Origin: CAZGTQ01 sp964528575
GTDB taxonomy: Bacteria; Planctomycetota; UBA1135; GCA-002686595
Assembly (NCBI GenBank): GCA_964528575.1
Contig: CAZGTQ010000153.1
Coordinates: 1 to 17,796 of the forward strand
Direction of reading: 5' to 3'
DNA: 17,796 nucleotides
Of this stretch, positions 7,307 through 13,318 are shown piece after piece; within the stretch, counting starts at the first letter, position 1, and each line of letters opens with the position of its first letter. Below the pieces are notes generated by a model that worked only from the letters and a program-made list of their open reading frames with translations, was not told where the DNA came from and did not search any database. The position numbers and the translations under genes are program-made.

Positions 7307-7314
7307 CTGGCGCC

Positions 7315-8688
7315 ATGGACGCTCCGGACGACCGCGACCGCTTCCTGGGCCGCGCGCGCGAGCTCGCGGTCCTGACCGAGCTCTACGGCTCGGGCCGGGC
7401 GGAGCTGTTCGTGCTGTACGGCCGCCGCCGGGTCGGCAAGACCGAGCTCCTGCAGCGCTTCTGCCGCGGCCGCCGGGCGGTGTACTTCCTCGCGGCGCAG
7501 GTGCGCGACCGCGACAACCTGCGCGCGTTCCGCGACGTCCTGGCCGAGGCGCTCGCGGACCCGCTCGCGGCCTCGGTCGAGTTCCCCGACTGGGCCTCCG
7601 CGCTGGGCTTCGCCGCGGAGCGCGGCGCGAGCGAGCGGCTCGTCGTCGTGCTCGACGAGTTCCCCTACCTGTGCGAGTCGAACAAAGGGCTGCCGTCGCT
7701 GCTCCAGCGGTTCTGGGACGAGCGCGGCAAGCGCTCCAACCTGATGCTCGTGCTCTGCGGCAGCCAGGTCTCGTTCATGGAGCGCGAGGTCCTCGCCGAG
7801 CGCTCGCCGCTGTTCGGTCGGCGCACCGGCCAGCGGCGGCTCGAGCCGCTGCGCCCCAGCGAGGCGATCGCGTTCTTCGAGCGCTGGACGGCGCGCGAGC
7901 GCGTGCTCGCGTACGGGATCCTCGGCGGCATGCCGGCGTACCTGCAGCGCTTCGACCCGATGCTCGCGCTCGAGGAGAACCTGCTGCGCGAGGTGCTGCG
8001 GCCGGAGGGCTACCTGTTCGACGAGGTGCAGTTCCTGTTGCGCGCCGAGCTGAGCAACCCGACGACGTACAACAGCATCCTGTCGGCGGTCGCGCGCGGC
8101 GAGGAGGGCGTCGGCGAGCGGGTCGGCGACATCGCGCTGCGCGTCGGCGTCGACTCGACGACGGCGAACAAGTACCTGCACGTGCTGCGCGAGCTGCGGC
8201 TCGTCGAGCGCGAGATCCCGCTCACCGACCCCGACCCGCTGCGCTCGCGCCGCGGGACGTACCGCATCGCCGACGGCTTCCTCGCATTCCATTTCCGGCA
8301 CGTCCAGCCGAACCTGAGCCTGATCGAGGCCGGCCGCGGAGCGCGCGTCCTCGAGACCTCGATCCGACCCGACTACGACCGGCTGATCGACGCGGCGTGC
8401 ACCGACTTCGTGCTCGACCACCTGCGGCGCGAGGCGGCGACGCTCGTCGGCGACGAGGTCGTCGAGGTCGGCCGTTTCGGCGGCCGCGTGGTGCGCGCGC
8501 TCGGGCGCCTGGCGGGCGGCGGAGCCGTGGCCGCGCTCTGGCCGCGGATGGACCAGGACGACCCGTACGCGGGCCTGGACGGCGAAATCGCAGAACTTCG
8601 CGCGGCCTTCGGCAACCCGGTTCAGGAGCTGGCCTACTCCCTGTCGCAACGCCCCGAGGATCCGCTCGAAGTGCGACAGGTAGGTTGA
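7315..8688 (+). CDS. Archaeal-type AAA ATPase (ATPase_2 with DUF234-like C-terminus)
   Basis: A 457-residue P-loop ATPase. It opens with FLGRARELAVL, the typical N-terminal box of this family. Walker A is GRRRVGKT at 36-43, Walker B is LVVVLDEFPYL from 109, and LCGSQVSFME (147-156) fits the sensor region. A winged-helix segment follows (IALRVGVDSTTANKYLHVLRELRLVER). The C-terminal third starts with RRGTYRIADGFLAFHFRHV, a pattern of the DUF234 region, which looks like an inactive or diverged nuclease-like domain. Families of this type are widespread in archaea and patchy in bacteria; their functions are mostly unknown. The ATG at 7315 sits 8 nt after TATATT with no Shine-Dalgarno site, suggesting leaderless translation. 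A small four-cysteine protein begins 2 bp after its stop. Confidence 0.85.
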   Translation: MDAPDDRDRFLGRARELAVLTELYGSGRAELFVLYGRRRVGKTELLQRFCRGRRAVYFLAAQVRDRDNLRAFRDVLAEALADPLAASVEFPDWASALGFAAERGASERLVVVLDEFPYLCESNKGLPSLLQRFWDERGKRSNLMLVLCGSQVSFMEREVLAERSPLFGRRTGQRRLEPLRPSEAIAFFERWTARERVLAYGILGGMPAYLQRFDPMLALEENLLREVLRPEGYLFDEVQFLLRAELSNPTTYNSILSAVARGEEGVGERVGDIALRVGVDSTTANKYLHVLRELRLVEREIPLTDPDPLRSRRGTYRIADGFLAFHFRHVQPNLSLIEAGRGARVLETSIRPDYDRLIDAACTDFVLDHLRREAATLVGDEVVEVGRFGGRVVRALGRLAGGGAVAALWPRMDQDDPYAGLDGEIAELRAAFGNPVQELAYSLSQRPEDPLEVRQVG

Positions 8689-8690
8689 CG

Positions 8691-9032
8691 ATGCACACCC
8701 CGATGACCCTCGACAAGCACTTCCAGGAGTACTTCGACGCGCTCGAGCGCGCGGGCAACGAGGATCGCTGCTACCTCTGCCGGCGCACGCCCGCGGACGT
8801 GAAGAGCTTCTTCGGCTTCCATGAAGACGGCACGCCGATCGAGCCGGAGGCGTACGGCATCGAGGACATCGTGCTCGAGCGCCTCGATATCATGAGCTAC
8901 CGCGGCAGCCGCCCGGTGTGCGCCGTGTGCCAGCTCAACTTCGACGCGATCTTCCTGTCGGACGATCACGAGACGGTGCGCGAGCTCCTGCGCCAGATGG
9001 AGCACGAGCGCGAGCAGCTCTGGCCGGACTAG
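8691..9032 (+). CDS. Small four-cysteine (putative zinc-binding) protein
   Basis: A 113-residue hydrophilic protein that I do not recognise. Two CXXC pairs, C27-C30 (CYLC) and C77-C80 (CAVC), are spaced as in a treble-clef or zinc-ribbon-like metal site, separated by a 46-residue segment. The C-terminal 25 residues are a charged helix. It starts 2 bp after the ATPase stop codon, with AGGTAGG about 10 nt before the ATG, so it is almost certainly cotranscribed and may bind the ATPase or its target. The 14-bp gap to the convergent phosphoesterase gene leaves no room for a separate terminator. Confidence 0.7.
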   Translation: MHTPMTLDKHFQEYFDALERAGNEDRCYLCRRTPADVKSFFGFHEDGTPIEPEAYGIEDIVLERLDIMSYRGSRPVCAVCQLNFDAIFLSDDHETVRELLRQMEHEREQLWPD

Positions 9033-9046
9033 CTGGCTCGCCCGGA

Positions 9047-9970
9047 CTACGGCGCGCGCAGCTCGAGCACCGTCACCTCGCCGCGCGTCCCCCAGCGCAG
9101 CGGAAGGACGGTGACGCCCGCGCCGCGGCCGACGTACAAGAGCGCGTCGCCGCTGCGGTAGAGGCCTTCGACGAAGCCGCGCGCCGAGTCGAGCATCGGC
9201 GACCATCCGAACACGCGGATCTGACCGCCGTGCGTGTGGCCCGAGAGCGTCAGGCCGACGCCCGCCGCGGCCGACTCGTGGAAGCAGTCGGGATTGTGCG
9301 CGAGCAGGAGCGTCGGCTCGCCGTCCGTGCGGCCGGCGAGCGCGCGCTCGAGGTCGGGCTCTCCCTCGACGAGATCGTCGACGCCCGCGACCCACAGCGA
9401 GGCGCCGCCGCGCTCGACGCGCGCACCGCGGTTCACGAGCACCTCGACGCCGCTCTCCTCCATCACGCCGCGCCAGACGTCGAGGTCGGACCCGTCGTAG
9501 TACTCGTGGTTACCCGGGACGGCCCACACGCCGAGCGGCGCGCCGGCGAGCCGCCGCAGGGGCTCGCGCAGGAGCAACGCCTCGTGCGCGTGCGTGTTGA
9601 TCAGGTCGCCGCCGAGGCAGACGAGGTCGGGCTCGGCCTGGGCGACCCGCTCGAACAGGCGGTGCAGGTCGAGCTCGTCCATGAAGTGGCCCGCGTGGAG
9701 GTCGCTGATCCACGCGACGCGCAGGCCGTGGAGCGCTGCCGCGGCGCCCGCGAGCCCGACCCCGACGAGCTCGAGCTCGATCGCGCCGTGGAGCCGCCCG
9801 TGCATCCAGGCGCCCGGCGGGGTGTGGCGCAGGAGCCGGGTCGCCGATGCGAAGGCCCGGGCGACCGTCCGCCGCAGCGGCCCGCGACGGCCCGTGGCGA
9901 AGCCCGACAGCCAGGGCGCTCGCGCCGCCGGGTCGGCGATCGCGATCGAGGGATGGGCAGGAGGAGGCAT
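9047..9970 (-). CDS. Calcineurin-like metallophosphoesterase (YkuE type)
   Basis: A 307-residue phosphoesterase with all metal-binding motifs of the calcineurin superfamily: DLHAGH (D90, H92), GGDLIN (D122), GNHEYY (N154, H155), LAHNPD (H225) and SGHTHGGQI (H245, H247). The GHTHGGQ ending and overall layout fit the YkuE-like branch, some members of which act on phospholipid-type substrates. Typical members have an N-terminal membrane anchor; here residues 63-80 (AIELELVGVGLAGAAAAL) are hydrophobic only in part, so location is uncertain. The first 60 residues are basic and poorly conserved in type. The ATG at 9970 has no Shine-Dalgarno site and lies 2 bp from a perfect palindrome. Confidence 0.85.
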   Translation of the reverse strand: MPPPAHPSIAIADPAARAPWLSGFATGRRGPLRRTVARAFASATRLLRHTPPGAWMHGRLHGAIELELVGVGLAGAAAALHGLRVAWISDLHAGHFMDELDLHRLFERVAQAEPDLVCLGGDLINTHAHEALLLREPLRRLAGAPLGVWAVPGNHEYYDGSDLDVWRGVMEESGVEVLVNRGARVERGGASLWVAGVDDLVEGEPDLERALAGRTDGEPTLLLAHNPDCFHESAAAGVGLTLSGHTHGGQIRVFGWSPMLDSARGFVEGLYRSGDALLYVGRGAGVTVLPLRWGTRGEVTVLELRAP

Positions 9971-9972
9971 CG

Positions 9973-9986
9973 AGCTGTGTACAGCT
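9973..9986. promoter_or_regulatory. Palindrome at the phosphoesterase start
   Basis: AGCTGTGTACAGCT is a perfect inverted repeat (6-bp arms, 2-bp spacer) placed 2 bp upstream of the phosphoesterase start codon. It could be an operator or a short 5' hairpin that affects translation. Nothing in the sequence separates these options. Confidence 0.35.
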
Positions 9987-10084
9987 ATCGGCCACGATCG
10001 GCCGCCGGTATAGGGAGGAGCTGCGGCCCATCCTGCCGGGCGCTCCCGGGCGTTCCACGTCGAGCTACCGTTGGGGTCACGCGT

Positions 10085-10090
10085 TAGACT
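10085..10090 (+). promoter_or_regulatory. Candidate -10 box of the hypothetical gene at 10099
   Basis: TAGACT ends exactly 8 nt before the ATG at 10099, and no Shine-Dalgarno sequence lies between them, the same geometry as at 937-951 and 7301-7315. No -35 match is evident. Confidence 0.4.
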
Positions 10091-10098
10091 GCCCGGCG

Positions 10099-10548
10099 AT
10101 GGACGAGCAGCGCCTCGACGACGCGATCCTGTTCCTCAGCGAGGCCGTCTATCGCTCGCGCGAGCGGCAGGCGGCGATCGCCCCGGGGGCCGAGCCGAGA
10201 GGGCCGGCCGACGGCGGCCGGTGCGGCCTGGGCGAGAAGGCGGCCGTCGACCTGAACCTGTCCGCGCGGGGCCGCCAGCTCTTCGAGCGGCTCTGGCCCG
10301 GCGGCCTCGAGCCGTCGCAGCTCGAGCGCGTGCGAACCGCCCTCGCCGCGTGGATCCGCCGCCAGGACGCGCTCGACCGCACGCGCAACCACTTCCTGCG
10401 CGACTTCCGCGCGGCGCACGGCTTCGACCGCTCCGCGTACGCGGCCGAGCAGCAGAGCGCGTACCGCCGCGGTCTCGACGAGATCAACGCGCGCGAGAAC
10501 GACGAGCGCCGCTCGTTCGCCGCGCGGTTGATGGACGCCGCTCGCTGA
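10099..10548 (+). CDS. Hypothetical charged helical protein
   Basis: A 149-residue soluble protein of no recognised family. It has no signal peptide or membrane segment. Apart from a Gly/Pro-rich stretch at about 29-46 and LWPGGLEP around 65-72, it is predicted to be helical and very rich in Arg, Glu and Ala. The last 65 residues (from QDALDRTRNHFLRDF) look like a long amphipathic or coiled-coil helix with regularly spaced charged residues. The ATG is chosen because it follows TAGACT by 8 nt; the frame is open for 84 codons before it, but that stretch overlaps the divergent phosphoesterase gene. Its stop is followed by a stem-loop cluster with a T-tract. Confidence 0.6.
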   Translation: MDEQRLDDAILFLSEAVYRSRERQAAIAPGAEPRGPADGGRCGLGEKAAVDLNLSARGRQLFERLWPGGLEPSQLERVRTALAAWIRRQDALDRTRNHFLRDFRAAHGFDRSAYAAEQQSAYRRGLDEINARENDERRSFAARLMDAAR

Positions 10549-10556
10549 CGACGGAC

Positions 10557-10606
10557 GGACGGCACCGTCTCGACGGACGAGACCGTCTCGGGCCGCGAAG
10601 TTTTTT
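10557..10606 (+). terminator. Stem-loop cluster followed by T6, possible terminator
   Basis: After the hypothetical gene, ACCGTCTCG occurs twice (10564-10572 and 10582-10590) with CGAGAC between, so alternative hairpins can form: GTCTCG-ACGGA-CGAGAC (10567-10583) or CGAGA-CCG-TCTCG (10578-10590). TTTTTT follows at 10601-10606. The 10-nt gap between the last stem and the T-tract is longer than in a standard intrinsic terminator, so this is tentative. Confidence 0.35.
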
Positions 10607-10668
10607 CCCACTGCGATTTCGTGCGCTCGCTCGCGCTCGCGCTTCCGCTCGTTCGTCGCGCGATCCGC

Positions 10669-10674
10669 TACACT
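10669..10674 (+). promoter_or_regulatory. Candidate -10 box of the SGNH hydrolase gene
   Basis: TACACT ends 13 nt before the ATG at 10688. It would give a leader of about 6 nt. No Shine-Dalgarno sequence or clear -35 box is visible. Confidence 0.3.
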
Positions 10675-10687
10675 CGAAGTTTGGCGC

Positions 10688-12073
10688 ATGGGAGCCTCGC
10701 AGGGAGCAACACGGGACGCGTCCGCCGGCCGCAACCGCACGATCGCGCGCATGGCGCTCGCGGCGGCGGTCACGCTCGTCCTCTTCGAGATCGCGTTCCG
10801 CGTGTACGCGGCGGTGTGGCTCCCGGGCTACACGCCGTCCGGCATCCGCGCGCGCACGCTCCCGCCTGAGGTCGGCGCCGCCGAGCGCGCGGGCGACGAG
10901 GGCGAGAGCTACTTCGTCGTGCCGCACCCCTACCTCGGCTACGTCGAGGCGAGCGGCGCGACGCTCGAGGGGATGCTCGGTCCCGACCGGCTCGCGGCGC
11001 AGGTCGGCAACGCGCGGCCGGACTGGCTCAGGCGCGAGGTGAGCAACGTCGGCTTCGTCGATGCGAGGGACTATCCGTTCCGCCGCGATCCGGACGATTA
11101 TCTGATCCTGGTCGTCGGCGGCTCGGTCGCGCGCTGGCTCGCGCTCCAGGGCGGACCGACGCTCGCCGAGCGGATCGAGGACGACCCGCGCTTCGAGGGC
11201 CGCGACGTCGTCGTCGTCAACGCCGCGGTCGGCGGCTACAAGCAACCGCAGCAACTGCTCGCGACGACGTATCTCTATGCGCTCGGCCTCGAGCCCGACG
11301 CGGTGATCAACGTCGACGGCTTCAACGAGGTCGCGCTCGCGATGCAGAACGTCGCCAAGCAGGTCTCGCCCGCGTTCCCGTCGGCGACGCATTGGGCGCA
11401 CGTGCTGTCCGACGGAGCGCCGACGGCCCCGCTGCGCCGCGCCCTGGCCGCCATCGAGCTCGCGCGCGCCCGCCGCGACGACGCCTCGCGCGCCGCGCAC
11501 CGTTGGTCGGGCATCAGCAACGTCGCCGCATATTGGTACGTGCGCCGCGCGGAGACCCACGCGGCAGAAGCTGCGCACCGCGAGCTCGAGTACAAGGAGC
11601 TGAGCCTGGCGGACGTGCGCGAAGACGCCGCCGACGCGCTCGCTGGCCCCTGGCACGATGAGCCGATCGAGGAGCGCGTCCGTGAGATCGTCGGCCTGTG
11701 GTCGCGCGGCTCCCGCGGTCTCGCGGCCTTCTGCGCCGAGCTCGACGTGCACTACCTGCACCTCTTGCAGCCGACGGCGCACGACTGGAACGACGGCCCC
11801 GCGAAGCCGTTCACGCCCGCCGAGCTCGACGCGATCGGCCCCCGCGGCGTAGGGCTGGCGCTGGCGGTCGAGGAGCTCTACCCGCGCCTGCGCGCGGAGC
11901 TCGAGGCGCTCGCGGCCGACGGCATCGCTGCGCGCGACTGCTCGCGCCTGTTCGCGAACGAGCCGCGCACGCTCTACTACGATCGGGCCCACGTGAACCA
12001 GCTCGGCAACGAGCTGTTCGCGGAGCACGCGGCCGAGCTCTTCCTCGCAACGGTACGCCTACCCGAGCGGTAG
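10688..12073 (+). CDS. Membrane-anchored SGNH/GDSL-type hydrolase
   Basis: A 461-residue protein with one N-terminal membrane segment (residues 22-44, MALAAAVTLVLFEIAFRVYAAVW) and an extracytoplasmic SGNH fold. Block I is VVGGSVA with candidate nucleophile S146, block II has glycines in NAAVGGYKQPQQ (182-183), block III is NVDGFNE with N213, and block V is DRAHVNQLGNELF with D432 and H435 near the C-terminus. These are the four positions that give the family its name. SGNH enzymes are esterases or acyltransferases acting on lipids and acylated polysaccharides; membrane-anchored forms often modify cell-surface sugars. A large insertion of about 200 residues between blocks III and V is predominantly helical. 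The substrate cannot be told from context. The ATG at 10688 is the first in frame after the promoter-like TACACT. Confidence 0.75.
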   Translation: MGASQGATRDASAGRNRTIARMALAAAVTLVLFEIAFRVYAAVWLPGYTPSGIRARTLPPEVGAAERAGDEGESYFVVPHPYLGYVEASGATLEGMLGPDRLAAQVGNARPDWLRREVSNVGFVDARDYPFRRDPDDYLILVVGGSVARWLALQGGPTLAERIEDDPRFEGRDVVVVNAAVGGYKQPQQLLATTYLYALGLEPDAVINVDGFNEVALAMQNVAKQVSPAFPSATHWAHVLSDGAPTAPLRRALAAIELARARRDDASRAAHRWSGISNVAAYWYVRRAETHAAEAAHRELEYKELSLADVREDAADALAGPWHDEPIEERVREIVGLWSRGSRGLAAFCAELDVHYLHLLQPTAHDWNDGPAKPFTPAELDAIGPRGVGLALAVEELYPRLRAELEALAADGIAARDCSRLFANEPRTLYYDRAHVNQLGNELFAEHAAELFLATVRLPER

Positions 12074-12214
12074 TCTAACCCCCCAATCGACGCCCTTGTA
12101 TGCGCGGTCAAGGACGCCGCTTCCTCTCGGTGTACGCCGGCAGCGTCCTGAGCGGACACCAGCTTTCGTATTCCCGGCAGCCTTGTCGCTTGTTGTCCGC
12201 ATGGTGTTTGACAT
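12074..12214. other. Convergent intergenic segment at a composition boundary
   Basis: 141 bp between the SGNH hydrolase stop and the stop of the phosphoketolase operon's last gene. I see no gene, no direct repeats and no att-like site. GC content visibly falls from here rightwards, so this is the best place for one edge of a transferred segment. Confidence 0.5.
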
Positions 12215-13318
12215 TTACCGCCGTTGAGAATCGGCGGGTGCTCCTGCCGGTAGGCGTTCAGGCACGTCGAGGCGCGCCGCGCCGATCCGGTTGTCGGCCA
12301 TCCCGTAGTAGACGTCGATGCGGTCCGGCAAGCCGAGATCGAGGCGCCGGTCAATGCCCGTGGGGAAGACGACATTGGAAACTGCTCCCAGGCGCTCTTG
12401 CGGCAGCAAGGGCTTCAACACCGGCTCCTCCGATCGGTAAAGCAGCACGCGTGGATGCTTCTTGGAGAGCACCATCACCCCGGCCGAGTAGCATAAACGG
12501 CGCTCAGCATTTGGCTCGGACAGCTCCTCTCTCACGCCGTGGTAAACGATCAGCCAGCCATGACGAGTGAGGATGGGCGGAGTGCCACCGCCGATTTTCA
12601 GCATCTCCCAGGGCGACACGGGAGTCGCGAGCCGGTGATGCGAGTTGAACAGGCCAAAGTGATGCGGTTCGATGCCATCCAGGGCGGTCGGGCAGTAGGA
12701 AATCCAGATGCTTTCATGCTCGAGGTCCACCACCCGGGACGCGCTCTGACAGGCGGTTTCCTCGGGACGCGTTCCAGGGAAGAGGGGCCGATGGAGGATC
12801 GCCATCTGCATTTTCCCGGCATGATTGGGAAGGGCGAGTGGGAAGAGGCTCGCGTCCTTGTTGTCCACGTGAACGAAATCGATGCCGCGATACGGAGCGA
12901 AGGTCGCGAGACCCAGACGCTCCCAGTGAAACAAATCTTCCGATACGGCGAGGGCGATCCGTGGACCGATGGGCGAGAACGCCGTGTAGGTCATGACGTA
13001 ACGCTGCAGCCGTTCCACGAAGGTGATGCGCGGATCCTCGCAACCGCCGCGACCGTCAGCTCGCACCTCGTAGTCCGCCTCCGGCTCAAGAGCAATGCCG
13101 AGCCGCTCGACGCCCGACGGATCACCGGCTTGATTGAACCGCACGCGGACGATGCCGATGCGCGAATAGTTGCCCCGCGCGACAAGCCGGGGGAAGAGAT
13201 ACAGGTGCCCATCTGGACCACGAACGGCCGCTGGATTCAGGACGCCTTCGATCTCAAGTGGATTGCCTGGTTCCGGCTCCATGATCTGCCCAAGGCGCTG
13301 CAACTGAAAGCCGCTCAT
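12215..13318 (-). CDS. GH130-type glycosidase / mannoside phosphorylase-like protein
   Basis: A 367-residue five-bladed beta-propeller enzyme of the GH130 type. Diagnostic stretches are EGVLNPAAVRGPDGHLYLFPR (23-43), GCEDPRITF with candidate catalytic D95, KIGGGTPPI, VYHGVRE and the end DVYYGMADNRIGAARLDVPE. Characterised GH130 members phosphorolyse beta-mannosides to mannose 1-phosphate, or hydrolyse them in some subgroups. Its start overlaps the stop of the kinase-HAD gene (ATGA, 13315-13318), so it is the last gene of the phosphoketolase operon. Codon use is much less GC-biased than in genes to the left. Which reaction it performs, and why it sits in a central-carbon operon, is not evident; mannose 1-phosphate could be a substrate of the neighbouring HAD domain, but this is speculation. 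Confidence 0.8.
   Translation of the reverse strand: MSGFQLQRLGQIMEPEPGNPLEIEGVLNPAAVRGPDGHLYLFPRLVARGNYSRIGIVRVRFNQAGDPSGVERLGIALEPEADYEVRADGRGGCEDPRITFVERLQRYVMTYTAFSPIGPRIALAVSEDLFHWERLGLATFAPYRGIDFVHVDNKDASLFPLALPNHAGKMQMAILHRPLFPGTRPEETACQSASRVVDLEHESIWISYCPTALDGIEPHHFGLFNSHHRLATPVSPWEMLKIGGGTPPILTRHGWLIVYHGVREELSEPNAERRLCYSAGVMVLSKKHPRVLLYRSEEPVLKPLLPQERLGAVSNVVFPTGIDRRLDLGLPDRIDVYYGMADNRIGAARLDVPERLPAGAPADSQRR

Noticed and set aside
9971..10025. ATCGGCC direct repeats near the phosphoesterase promoter.
   Set aside because: Short, GC-rich and not phased with any promoter element; only the perfect AGCTGT/ACAGCT palindrome was kept.
10621..10660. CGCTCG-rich low-complexity stretch as a repeat element.
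   Set aside because: Irregular units, consistent with high-GC intergenic composition.
12218..12237. CCGCCG and CGGCGG inverted repeat at the 3' end of the GH130 gene as a terminator.
   Set aside because: No T-tract follows on the coding strand and the stem lies within the last codons; six GC pairs in such a genome are unremarkable.
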